DNA from: Achatina immaculata
Lineage: Eukaryota; Mollusca; Gastropoda; Stylommatophora; Achatinidae
DNA length: 64,000 bases
Assembly: GCA_009760885.1 (NCBI GenBank)
Contig: CM019692.1
Coordinates: forward strand, 52,822,355 to 52,886,354
Direction: 5' to 3'
The position numbers and the translations under genes were made by a program. Positions 44,001 to 51,110 of the stretch are shown in pieces. Position 1 is the first letter of the stretch; each line of letters opens with the position of its first letter. The notes under the pieces are model-generated. The model had not been told where the DNA came from, searched no databases, and saw only the letters and a list, made by a program, of their open reading frames with translations.

Positions 44001-46268
44001 TTGAGAGTAATGACTTGAGACTTGCCATAAAGACTTGAATTTATCTCCGCCAGTTGTTGAAACTGGGTTTGAGACTTGAGAGTAATGACTTGAGACTTGC
44101 CATAAAGACTTGAATTTACTCTGCCAGTTGCTTTTTCCTTCCCCATCTCTAAAAGGAGTCAATTACCTTTCTCTACATCTGGGTGATTGGGCCCCCCCCC
44201 CTTCCAATGCAAGATTCAAACTGCCAACCTTCATCATTAGAGACACGAGCATTTACTGCTGCCCTGCTCAGGATCTGATTTCCATGACATTAAGCCTGCG
44301 AAGAATCCATCATAATCCACTCCCCCATCTAACATGAACAACTGAGCCTCAACACCACTACTGTCTCAGCTGCAAAGCACACAAGTCTGCAGTTTCACAG
44401 AGATCAGAGAAGAGATCTTTCAATATTCATGCAAAGTCAAAATCACTGAAGCATGAACACAATATTAAAATGTGTCAGGATCGTCACTGCAGTTATGTAA
44501 GTCTATCACTACCCTGCAGCACCAATGAGAATTGTTATCATTTTGTTTCTGAAGCAATTAATTCATCCACTCCCACCTTTTTAGACTGTAATTAGAGCCT
44601 GAATACTTACTTTGTAGACAGTCATGTGATATCTCCACTTGGGTGAAATCTGGTAAGCCTAGAAGATTGTTGCTCCTCATATAATGGAGAACAGATGAAT
44701 TTTTGCTCTCAGCACTTGGGAGCCCACTGTAATCTTCCATAACTGCAAGCATGAGTCTCTTAACTTCACTTGGTGAATGTTTAATGAGGCATGAAGAATG
44801 TATTGTTCCATTATAAAAGAAGCTGGCTTCATGAATTTTGACCATACAATTTTCTGGCTTCATGTCCTCTTTAGGAATGTACAGAATGAAACCCATTACA
44901 TTCAGAAAATGATTCTCTAGACAATGAAGATGAGAGATTTGCTGAGGCTGTTCTGCAGAGCGGCTCAGACAAAGATTGAATTCTTTTCCAAGACTTGAAT
45001 TCTGACATTCTCTTATGTAAAGGTCATCATCTACAACAAAAACAAATATGATAATTCAGTCAATATTTACAAGGACAGAATGATTAATGTATTACAGATA
45101 ATATTCTCACTTTTTATACGCAAGCAAAAACACACATGTTGCACACATGCAGTATATATAACAGACATATTTTGTACACATCAGTAAATCACACTCACAG
45201 AGGAACATTTATATACAACACATATAAACATGGACAATCTTACTTACACAAACCAGACACAGATGTATAAATATAACTTTATGTGATCCACACTGGACTT
45301 TATATTTGGGACTTTATATTCAGAACTGCATCAACTACGAGACACTGAAAATAATTACTGGCCCAGTGAAACCACTAAAGAAGATAAGCTCTACGGTTCC
45401 ATACATGAATTACAAAAAACAGTGAAATTTATCCAAGAGACAGGACTGCAGATATAGACAAACAGTGCGAATGAAGAAGAAGAAGAAGGGACTTTATATT
45501 CATGGGATGGAGTTTGATATGATATCTTATTTTCATTTCATTCACCAACAGTTGTGTGTGCAGTGTGATTTGGTTTGTTTCACTCTGCGAGCAGGTATTC
45601 TTCAACCTCTAAGTCTTGTGATATTAAGGCCCATTTCATAGCTGAACTGAACAGAATACGCTTCTAGCAGATCATTAACTTCCAACCTTGAAGGTGAGAT
45701 CAAATCAACATTTTATTTTACATCTTACATTCTTCCCATGCTGTTAGATATCATATAGGGCTTCCATGGTAGTTTGCCAAGTTTTCCTGTTCTGGCGAGC
45801 TTTTCAACCTCATCAAGGGATTTTATGCCTACTAATTTGGCCTCTCTTAACAACGTCCTCTTTAGAGTTTCACATGGTCGACCTCTTTTTCTTTGCCTGT
45901 TCTGTTCCACTTGATAGCCTGTTTTGGGATTCTCAATATAGCACATTAAAAAAACAGGTACATATTTGCTTGCATACATATATGCATGTATTGACTTATA
46001 CATACATGCAGACACATATACATATTTGTACATATCTTCTGAAGAAGAGTGTCCATTTCATGAATAATTACATGAACTGTCAACATAGAAACAGCAACTG
46101 TGATGGCGCTAAATCATTTAGCAATAATAGTGGTGATGAAGATAATTAAAAAGAGAATGTTAACTTGGATGATGATGAATATGTGGAGAATGATGATGTA
46201 CCTGCCACAGATCTGAAAACTAATGTAACAATTAACCATATGACACGGCTGATATGTTTCTTCTGCAT
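25688..46268 (-). CDS. Predicted single-pass receptor, seven exons, family unknown
   Basis: Spliced model, exons (minus) 46268-46202, 45030-44611, 41813-41576, 38879-38749, 35695-35612, 34219-34141, 26015-25688: 1347 bases, 448 residues plus stop. All introns are GT-AG and phases run 1,1,2,1,1,2 without conflict. Residues 1-22 form a signal peptide (basic start, WLIVTLVF core, SVA before DDD). Residues 23-313 are extracellular with ten cysteines (31,43,59,84,103,160,174,205,207,293) and several N-glycosylation sites. They look like two Cys-bounded modules (about 31-160 and 174-293); the second is faintly CUB-like (CSC, then AFDIRL). Residues 314-334 span the membrane, followed by KCCCKR stop-transfer. 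The 108-residue tail has tyrosines 348,369,385,406,422,429,446, several as YxxV/L. Codon 22/23 and other junction choices were fixed by phase. Possible role: phosphotyrosine-signalling surface receptor (inference). No homologue recognised. It could have more 5' UTR exons. Confidence 0.8.
26016..26331. other. Intron sequence
   Basis: Unremarkable receptor intron DNA between exon 7 and the LINE B 3' end. Confidence 0.5.
26350..26802 (-). pseudogene. LINE B C-terminal region
   Basis: 150 codons in frame with the RT after one stop: IFKSNVLSVLLYGSECWKIT, RWRWLGHVLRM, RSKGRPKETWRRTTERM. The same end is seen in two truncated copies. Confidence 0.88.
26821..28077 (-). pseudogene. LINE B reverse transcriptase
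   Basis: 418 codons with a complete RT: NWRGITLLPLTSKVF, EQAGFRKGRSC, FIDFEKAFDSV (motif A), GVKQGCVLSPTLF (motif B), LDFADDICLL (motif C, both catalytic Asp kept) and FVYLGRRV. It stops at TAA 26823-26821, and the next six codons lead in frame into 26802. Confidence 0.92.
28074..28745 (-). pseudogene. LINE B endonuclease end and linker
   Basis: Continues after the frameshift: MMTIGGTIFQHK, GSDHNLLVAKIKL (the SDH endonuclease motif) and a basic linker with EEWISETTWEKIKQRKE. Ends where a 2-base insertion shifts into the RT frame. Confidence 0.83.
28714..29391 (-). pseudogene. LINE B endonuclease, first part
   Basis: 225 codons: GSWNVRTL (about 50-57), GIQEARW (about 79-85), CYAPTEA (about 153-159) and LGDFYAKVG (about 187-195). 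The expected Asn in GDFNAKVG is Tyr here, a change in a usually invariant position. Frame lost after NGERL. Confidence 0.85.
29433..29821. repeat. Minisatellite, 29-37-bp unit
   Basis: About 11 copies of a unit like GTGTTTTTTGTGGTCTGATT plus ATGCTGTTGACGCAG. Two copies lack an internal GATTAT segment. It abuts the 5' end of LINE B. Confidence 0.92.
30340..31364 (+). pseudogene. Mariner D,D34D transposase, frameshifted
   Basis: DNA-binding half SYSTVKKWAAQFKHGRESME and GRPRMITTDETTSRIHDI, then KKVSARWVLK. Catalytic motifs: TMDETQVHHF (first Asp), FHQDNAPVHKS (second) and HPPYSPDLAPFDYYLF (third). There are exactly 34 residues between the second and third Asp. A stop near 30417, frameshifts near 30500 and 30740 and a stop near 31010 disable it. 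Confidence 0.88.
31408..31469 (+). mobile_element. SINE-like 3' fragment with target-site duplication
   Basis: 62 bases ending GGGACATGCAAATGAATGAA, flanked by perfect CCTTATGCTG (31398-31407 and 31470-31479). The same 3' end occurs at about 2050-2090 and in the element at 33429-33880. It sits just inside the right mariner terminal repeat. Confidence 0.85.
31504..32149. other. Intron sequence, AT-rich
   Basis: No repeat or gene recognised. Confidence 0.4.
32150..32648 (+). mobile_element. Unclassified element with (GAA)n tail
   Basis: A compositionally distinct ~500-base block ending GTGTGCATACAAAGAAGAAG. The GAA tail resembles those at 45489 and 51111. No coding potential seen. Confidence 0.45.
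32790..33428 (+). mobile_element. RTE-like LINE fragment, 5' part (family E)
   Basis: Plus strand: GLKINEGKTKILRINT, EVDIFTYLGSIIDREGG, RNIWNAKEYS, LFSTNVKPVLLYGSET, then a RHWKWIEHTSKAYHK-like and LTWN-like end. It is interrupted by the element at 33429 and resumes at 33881-33990 with DYTWRQTEEIAQDRNKLRSL and DGLCPIQG. Many stops. Confidence 0.75.
33429..33880 (-). mobile_element. Non-autonomous LINE-tailed element (about 450 bp)
   Basis: Inserted into LINE E, with AAGATT-type duplication at both sides. Minus orientation: starts near GGGTTGGGATATCCCC, includes GGAAAGCAATGGTAAACTA, ends GGGACATGCAAATGAATGAA. Contains a 15-base G run at about 33739-33753. No open frame of note. Its layout parallels 39000-39445. 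Confidence 0.65.
33881..33990 (+). mobile_element. RTE-like LINE fragment, 3' part (family E)
   Basis: Continues the family E reading after the nested insertion: YTWRQTEEIAQDRNK then GLCPIQGMKKARK. Confidence 0.65.
34141..34219 (-). CDS. Receptor exon 6 (membrane span)
   Basis: Acceptor TTATTTTCACAACAG, donor AAGAG|GTAAAC. Encodes IIIVAVVIGILTVLLFAVLW followed by KCCCKR, a classic type I membrane anchor with possible palmitoylation cysteines. Phase 1 in, 2 out. Confidence 0.88.
34915..35290. repeat. Minisatellite, ~40-bp unit
   Basis: About nine copies containing TTCTCAGTCAATAGATGGTG and GACTGCAAAGTTCTG. The last four share a CATCCTGCAATGTC variant. In the receptor intron before exon 6. Confidence 0.92.
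35612..35695 (-). CDS. Receptor exon 5 (juxtamembrane)
   Basis: Acceptor TTTCAACTTTACAG, donor TGGT|GTGAGTAAC. Residues 287-313 with Cys293 and sequons at 295 and 299/300. Symmetrical phase 1-1, so skipping would keep the frame. Using the GT two bases earlier would create a stop at the next junction, which fixed the donor. Confidence 0.78.
35696..36395. other. Intron sequence
   Basis: No repeat or gene recognised. Confidence 0.4.
36396..36505. repeat. Tandem repeat, ~30-bp unit
   Basis: Four copies around ATCATGATTCTTTTATCTTC-type sequence. Confidence 0.82.
36506..37667. other. Intron sequence, AT-rich
   Basis: Contains ATGTATG/TGTGTG-rich patches (about 36630-36690 and 37440-37495). No gene. 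Confidence 0.4.
37668..38270 (-). mobile_element. 5'-truncated LINE A copy
   Basis: Same 3' end as 2588 (TCCTTCCCGTGCCGCTAAAC on plus) and the same C-terminal coding with RPLFLQP-like antisense. About 600 bases, with several stops. In the intron between receptor exons 4 and 5. Confidence 0.87.
38271..38748. other. Intron sequence
   Basis: No repeat or gene recognised. Confidence 0.4.
38749..38879 (-). CDS. Receptor exon 4
   Basis: Acceptor GACTGGTATTTCAG, donor AGAAG|GTATTT. Residues 243-285: FYWWEDGVLL and EITIELSNLDPSD, predicted beta-rich. Phase 2 in (one base completes Arg242), 1 out. Confidence 0.82.
39000..39445 (-). mobile_element. Non-autonomous element with LINE D 3' end
   Basis: Minus orientation: starts GGGTAAAGCTGGGGCGACTA, includes GGCAATGGGAAACCACTGT, and ends ATAGCCAACGCCAGTCGGCA followed by (CATGATG)n. 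The last ~60 bases match the LINE D end at 47757; the rest is non-coding and GC-rich. It looks like a LINE 5' region joined to its 3' end, a known way to make RTE-derived SINEs. Confidence 0.68.
39446..40084. other. Intron sequence
   Basis: A-rich runs at 39608-39625 and 39960-39985. No gene. Confidence 0.4.
40085..40405. repeat. Dispersed repeat, copy 1
   Basis: Homologous to 55905-56415 over GTAGTGTTTA, CTACAGAGCAAAGA, GAGTTATCAACATTATCATG and GATTTGACTCTGAATGTTCA. Here it has a single unit where the other copy has a 37-bp array. Origin unknown. Confidence 0.7.
40613..40850 (+). mobile_element. 5'-truncated LINE A copy
   Basis: Plus strand: AGAATCCCAAAACAAGCTAT, KRTLLRKAKLVGIK-like codons, CALCDV end and GGCATGTGAAGGATGTAAGA. 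Diverged. Confidence 0.8.
41053..41114. repeat. Inverted repeat (hairpin)
   Basis: Arms AATCACAAGAG / CTCTTGTGATT extended by AGATGTGA / TCACATCT with a small asymmetric bulge; loop about 12 bases. Possibly a short MITE remnant. Confidence 0.7.
41195..41420 (+). mobile_element. tRNA-derived SINE, diverged
   Basis: A-box-like TTAGTTGAGTGGTTAGGC and B-box-like GGGTTTAAGTTTC head, then a body with GGCAAATGCGGCCAGGCGTG and the usual TTTTACCTTTTACC end. Same head as 49888. Confidence 0.78.
41576..41813 (-). CDS. Receptor exon 3 (second module, first half)
   Basis: Acceptor CTGCTGTCTAG, donor AAAAG|GTAATT. Residues 163-241 with Cys174 and the close pair Cys205/207, four NxS sequons and the strand-like ARAFDIRLTGS. 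Phase 1 in, 2 out. A 31-bp minisatellite begins only ~25 bases upstream in the intron. Confidence 0.85.
41835..42005. repeat. Minisatellite, ~31-bp unit
   Basis: Five to six copies of TGCTGTTAGTTTATCAAATC plus TTTYGTT, starting about 25 bases upstream of receptor exon 3. Confidence 0.9.
42006..42484. other. Intron sequence
   Basis: Contains an 11-base G run at 42366-42376. No gene. Confidence 0.4.
42556..44124. mobile_element. hAT-like non-autonomous element
   Basis: Inserted in the SINE. Ends resemble AGAGATGTAGACTCAAGT and, on the other strand, CAGAGTAAATTCAAGT, with many subterminal ACTTGA/GACTTG repeats, a pattern seen in hAT MITEs. No transposase. Target duplication imperfect (6 of 8). 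Confidence 0.5.
42815..42985. repeat. Tandem repeat, ~41-bp unit
   Basis: Four copies with GTAATATTTCACTTSTTCTA and GACAGAATRTGATG. Confidence 0.85.
43905..44125. repeat. Tandem repeat, ~74-bp unit
   Basis: Nearly three copies containing GAGACTTGCCATAAAGACTT and ATCTCCGCCAGTTGTTGAAA; copies are almost identical, so recent. Confidence 0.9.
44611..45030 (-). CDS. Receptor exon 2 (first extracellular module)
   Basis: 420 bases, open throughout. Acceptor TTTTGTTGTAG at 45031, donor AAA|GTAAGTATT at 44610. Encodes residues 23-162 with Cys31, 43, 59, 84, 103 and 160, and sequons NSS (33), NGT (96), NSS (133). Phase 1 in, phase 1 out. Confidence 0.85.
45300..45489 (+). mobile_element. LINE 3' end with (GAA)n tail
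   Basis: The open frame ends LYGSIHELQKTVKFIQETGL then QI-stop, the kind of C-terminus found in several LINE clades, followed by GCGAATGAAGAAGAAGAAG. The tail matches the element at 51111-52430. Confidence 0.55.
45720..45942 (-). mobile_element. 5'-truncated LINE A copy
   Basis: Complement encodes RQRKRGRPCETLKRTLLREA and VEKLAR; 3' end as in other family A copies. In receptor intron 1. Confidence 0.87.
46202..46268 (-). CDS. Receptor exon 1 (signal peptide)
   Basis: ATG at 46268. Encodes residues 1-22 and one base of codon 23. Donor GGCAG|GTACAT. An acceptor-like TTTCATTATACAG ends at 46291, so a 22-base 5' UTR piece and a separate upstream exon are likely. Another frame here also starts with a hydrophobic run, but it exits in the wrong phase for exon 2. 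Confidence 0.72.
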
Positions 46269-46317
46269 AGCTGGATGGTAGCCAAGTAACCTGTATAATG
46301 AAAAAACAAAATGCTAA

Positions 46318-46665
46318 CATCAAATTTAATAACAGCCAGAGTCATAGATAATATGATAACAGCTAGAGTCATAGATAATATGATAACAGCTAGAGTCATA
46401 CATAACATGATAACAGCTAGAGTCATAGATAACATGATAACAGCTAGAGTCATAGATAATATGATAACAGTTAGAGTCATAGATAATATGATAACAGCTA
46501 AAGTCATAGATAATATGATAACAGCTAGAGTCATACATAATATGATAACAGCTAGAGTCATACATAACATGATAACAGCTAGAGTCATAGATAACATGAT
46601 AACAGCTAGAGTCATAGATAATATGATAACAACAGCTAGAGTCACAGATAACAATATAACAGCTG
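46318..46665. repeat. 27-bp minisatellite next to receptor exon 1
   Basis: About 13 copies of AACAGCTAGAGTCATAGATA plus ATATGAT. The unit is a multiple of three, so all frames stay open and produce false ORFs. It begins about 50 bases upstream of the start codon. Confidence 0.95.
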
Positions 46666-46669
46666 CCAT

Positions 46670-47421
46670 TTCTATAGAGTTTTTTTTCTAAAACAAATTT
46701 GCTATTTACTCATATATTTTTTTACTGTTTTATAATATGACTTAACTATGGATCTCTGCTACCTTTTCAAATGGTAAAATGAGCAAATCTTCTACAGTTT
46801 AAATCAGACCATTTGTTTTTGTTCATGGTTTGAGCCATATCTTTCATTAAGTCAACATCAAATCTTCACTTTTCTTACTTTTTTTTTTTTGACAATATTC
46901 TCCTGTAATAATGATTAAAATTATTATTCAGACTTTCTGTAAAATTATAATTTTTTCCTGCAGTGAACTTTTTGAAGTTTATTGAACATTATTCATGACA
47001 CGCCATTCCAAACAGCACAGGTGATTATGTTTCTCCATCTTGTGCAGTCTTTGGTGTTTCCAGTCAGCTCAGATGCTGTTCTTCTCTCGTGCTGATAGGT
47101 CAGCTTACTTGGATATTTTTCTCTCTGCCTTCTTCTCTTTTCCCCCTGGCATTTCAAGGTATATGTCCCAGGAATTTTTCATACATACAGAAAGTTGATT
47201 TCTTTTACATGAACATCTGTTTATGCCTTAATGTACTGACATCTCTGTGTATTCTTGTATGTCTCATCTTGAAGGAAAACATTTTCTGATTTGAATCACT
47301 TTCCCCACATAAAAATGTCAGATATCCATTTTTTTATAACTGAGATAATTAGAAGGCAGTATTGTAAGTATCCACCCTAACACCTTCATGTGAAATATAA
47401 GTTCACTATTATTAGAGTACA
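46670..47421. other. Upstream region of the receptor gene
   Basis: AT-rich. The promoter may be here, but no convincing core element was found. Confidence 0.35.
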
Positions 47422-47705
47422 AACCACTGACAACAATTATTGAGGAAAGACGCTGGCGATGGTTGGGACATGTGCTCCGAATGACAGACAATTCACTACC
47501 AAAAATAGCACTAAGATGGACACCACAGGGGAGCAGAAGTAAGGGTAGACCAAAAGAGACATGGAGAAGAACAACAGAAAGGATGTTGAGCAATAGAGGG
47601 CTCACCTGGGCAAGAGCAGAAAAAAAGGCGAAAGACAGGCATTTGTGGAAAACCTTTGCGGAAGCCCCATGTGCCTTGGGCACTTAAGGTTCAGAGAGAG
47701 AGAGA
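47422..47705 (+). mobile_element. 5'-truncated LINE B copy
   Basis: KPLTTIIEERRWRWLGHVLR through WKTFAEAPCALGT, then GGTTCAGAGAGAGAGAG. One open frame of 74 codons is intact, so it is young. Confidence 0.9.
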
Positions 47706-47756
47706 TTATTAGAGTACATCTACACTAAAGAAATAACTTAATAGACATCATCATCA

Positions 47757-47965
47757 TCAGGTGCCATGCCACCTGGCATTGGCTATTATGCTTCTCCAGA
47801 ATACACGATATTTCATGCAGGTCATCAGCTCAGTTGGTGATCTCCTCTCAGACCATCCCATCAGACCATCCAGCATCATTTCTCTTGGTGTTCCTCTTGA
47901 TCTTCCTTCTATTTTTCCTGTTGTTATAATATTTTCAATGCCCCCTCTTCTCATTGCATGTCCTA
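47757..47965 (-). mobile_element. LINE 3' fragment (family D)
   Basis: Complement encodes RRGGIENIITTGKIEGRSRG, MLDGLMGWSERRSPTEL and an end in NARWHGT, then (GATGAT)n. Related to families C and F. Confidence 0.78.
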
Positions 47966-47969
47966 TGAA

Positions 47970-49104
47970 AGTACATTGTCTCTCTCTCTCTCTTATTTTT
48001 TTTTACAAGATTTTTTTGTCTCTCCAGCTCTTCTCATACATTCTTCATTCTGGAATAGACATCAATTTGAATAAACAAAATCTAACAACAGGTGTTTAAT
48101 CTTAGATTTGTCAAGAAAGTGGATGCAGTAATGAAAGTCAAGTTCATCCTGTGTAAACAAAGGTGATATAGAGACACCAAACTTATATAAATATAGGGGC
48201 TAGATTGTAGTTTTCAAAAACCTATCTAGTGAGGAATGCATTGAATATACAGTATATAACAAATACATTGCCACTTGTATATATCCTATATAGTCAAGAA
48301 TATACTCCAGACATTATTGCATATAATGTATACGATATGTTATCTCACACAATGAGCAACTGCACACACTACACACTGTTACACATAGGACAGATAAGCC
48401 AACCTAAAATTGTCAGAAACATGGCACAAACATGCACTTTACACTGTCACACATTGATCTGTATCTAATTTGTCAGCTGTCATCATACACCCAGCTTTAA
48501 AAGAAAACTGCGAGAAATAAGGGTGGGGGGGTCTTGGCCAGTAATTCACCAGGACTCATATTAGAAATTGTGTTTTTGCTCCCCCTGAATATTTTTAAAA
48601 ATGCAGACTGACAGTTGAAAAACTGAAAAAAATGTCTTCACACACATAAGGCTTGTACACACATGGCACATTATCACACATAAGACATTGACATGCTGTA
48701 CACATTATGACAAATATGATAGCATACATACATCCAACACAGTCACATATCAAGCATATATACACAACTACAAATTGTCAGACATAAAACTCACATTAAA
48801 TATAGATGTAATACAATCACATGGAACTGCCTGCACAGTACAAAGGGACAAGGGCATGCCCACCTTCTGATCTGATCTCATCAGCCCAACTGAAATTGCA
48901 GCACTAGATAGGGGGAAAGAAAGGTAAAAGTATCTCACTGCAAGAAAGGCGAGCTTTGCATTCTCAAATAATTTACAATACAATAATAAACATACCTAGA
49001 AGCATGTACAATGAGTATCAAAACAAGGTAGAAAGGTAACAGTAGCCCTGTTATGCCACTGAAGCACATAGGATATATCATGTTAGCGGCCATAGTTTCC
49101 TTGA
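47970..49104. other. No recognised gene
   Basis: AT-rich with CACACA- and ACATAC-rich patches and a (CT)n/T run at 47982-48006. Confidence 0.4.
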
Positions 49105-49290
49105 CCTGCCGGCACACTAAAGACTGATGTGGTCATCATCATCATACCTGGCTGCCTTTCCTTGCCCAGCTCCAGAAAAACCCAAATGCCCATCTCCACA
49201 GCCTGGGTGACTGGGACACCTCCTGCTAGATTCAAACCACCACCAATCTTTGCCATGAGAGACTAGTGCACTAACCACTTCATCATTCAG
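49105..49290 (-). mobile_element. tRNA-derived SINE
   Basis: Complement carries GGTTTGAATC (B box), GGTGTCCCAGTCACCCAGGC and the TGCCGGCAGGTCAAGGAAA end. A (CAT)n insertion lies at 49135-49147. Confidence 0.75.
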
Positions 49291-49887
49291 GAGCCCATAT
49301 TATAGCAGACTTAAAGAAAACTGCACAGAGGCAAAACACTCCTATCATCAGACAAGGTTCTCCTCTTTGTACACTCCATTTATAATTCTGTCTTTAAGTT
49401 AAAATCAAACAAAGTGCACATCCAGGCTTTGTGGTAGAATACTATCTGATTCTCAGACAGACTGATTTCAGTTATTTATAAAACTAAAAAAAAAAAAAAA
49501 TGAAAGATAACTGAACAATTATAGTATCAGTGGAAGCCAGTTTATAACAGCTTGTAAATGCCAACTTAACAACAGATAATCGGACACGGGAATCCAGAAA
49601 CCTGGTCTTAAAACTTTATACTTTACAGAAAACAGCCTTGCTAAACCTGCATTTAATTACCTATAAGAATATTAACAAAAGACAATTTAAACCATGCTCA
49701 ACCAGTGAGATCTGAAACACTTCAGTGTTAGTTAAGACGGAAGCGTATACTTCAGTTTTACAACAAGAAATAGTAAAGAAAGTAGGCAGGAATGAGAGTG
49801 GCAGAAAATAGAATAAACACGTATTAATGAACAACATACAACACTCCAATATTTTGGCAAATGCCTTTATCAAGTACCACATAAAAC

Positions 49888-50205
49888 ATGGTGGCCTGGT
49901 TAGCTGAGTGGTTAGGCACTCGGTTTACTAATCCGGTGATACTGGGTTCAGTCCCAGCAGTGGGTTGTTTTTGGGTGTCTGAGTGGCAAAGTGGTTAGTG
50001 CACTGGTCTCTCATGGTGAATGTCGGGGGTTCGAATCAGGCCTGAGGCACCCCAGTCATCCAGCTGTAGAAATGGGTACCCGACTTCTTCTGGAAGATAC
50101 TGACCATATCACTCGCTAGTGTGCTGACAGGTCAAGGAAAATATGGGCACTAACACCATATCCCTATGCGCCTCTAAGGCATGACAGGATTACCTTTTGC
50201 ATAAA
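49888..50205 (+). mobile_element. tRNA-derived SINE with two tRNA-like heads
   Basis: First head: TTAGCTGAGTGGTTAGGCAC (A box) and GGGTTCAGTCCC (B box). Second head from about 49978: GTGGCAAAGTGGTTAGTGCA and GGGTTCGAATC. Then the common body to AAGGCATGACAGGATTACC. The best reference copy of the family in the window. It is not a tRNA gene: no acceptor stem closes either head. Confidence 0.85.
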
Positions 50206-50699
50206 ACATACACACACACAACGGACAAAAATATGAAAAATAAATTAAAAATACTAGAAATGACTAGAACTAGTTTTACCGCAGTTGCCATTTCTCATTT
50301 ATTAATTAAGACGAAATCTTAAGGGCCAGTGTTAATATGTCATGTAATTAAGCTGCCTCGAGGCTTCAGATGGGATTGGCTATTGTCGTACTGCTCTTAT
50401 CCTAATTAAAAACCGCCATGAGAGACTAACAAACGCAATGAAGGGAAACAACTGTAAATTTCCCAGTGTTCAGAAATAACATGAGCTTTAGTTGTTCAAA
50501 ATTACCTACGATGCCAAGAAGCGAACTTGTACAAAACTTTATGTGAAACACATAACTTCCATTGTCATTAAAAGATAGCTATAACCATTTTGAAAATAGG
50601 AGTGTATCGTTATGAATTCATTTTTAAAACATCTCTGTGTATAAACAAGCGGGTCCAAGTAACAACACGAATCGTTTATACGAATCGTTTATAGGTACC
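50206..50699. other. No recognised gene
   Basis: Mixed-composition spacer. Confidence 0.4.
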
Positions 50700-51110
50700 A
50701 GTCGCCTACATATCAGCTAATATGTCTAGTTGTGTAAATGCCTTCATGGACGTTTGAGTGTCATGTAGACTGTATGTCAGCTACTGTTTCTAATCGTGTA
50801 GTTGTCCTCAAGGATGGCTGAGTGTCTTGTAGTATGTATGTCAGCTACTGTTTCTAGTTATGTAGGTGTCCTCAATGATGGCTGAATGTCCTGTAGTCTA
50901 TATGTCAGTTACTGTTTCTAATTGTGTGGTTGTCCTCAATGATGGCTGAGTGTCCTGTAGTCTGTATGTCAGCTACTGTTTCTAATTGTGTAGTTGTCAT
51001 CAATGATGGCTGAGTGTCCTGTAGTCGGTATGTCAGCTACTGTTTCTAATTGTGTGGTTGTCCTCAATGATGGCTGAATGTCCTGTAGTCTATATGTCAG
51101 CTATTGTTTC
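50700..51110. repeat. 62-64-bp minisatellite, left part
   Basis: About six copies of a unit holding GTCAGCTACTGTTTCTAATT, GTGTGGTTGTCCTCAATGAT and GGCTGAATGTCCTGTAGTCT. Interrupted by the element at 51111. Confidence 0.93.

Larger units (their letters stand above)
42485..44330 (-). mobile_element. SINE split by a later insertion
   Basis: 42485-42555 gives the SINE 3' portion (complement of TGACAGGTCAAGGAAAATAT type sequence). The rest, including the B-box complement GATTCAAACTGCC, is at 44125-44330. The break has GTTGCT on both sides. Confidence 0.6.

Noticed and set aside
46114..46323. Alternative signal-peptide-like frame at receptor exon 1
   Set aside because: It looks like a secretory start, but exits the exon in phase 2 and gives a stop at the exon 2 junction; the chosen frame exits in phase 1 and fits.
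46232..46691. Open frames on both strands over the 27-bp array
   Set aside because: Unit length divisible by three without stops; low-complexity translation in every frame.
49888..49970. tRNA gene
   Set aside because: A and B boxes are present but no acceptor stem or proper anticodon arm closes; it is a SINE head. The same holds for 53535-53640.
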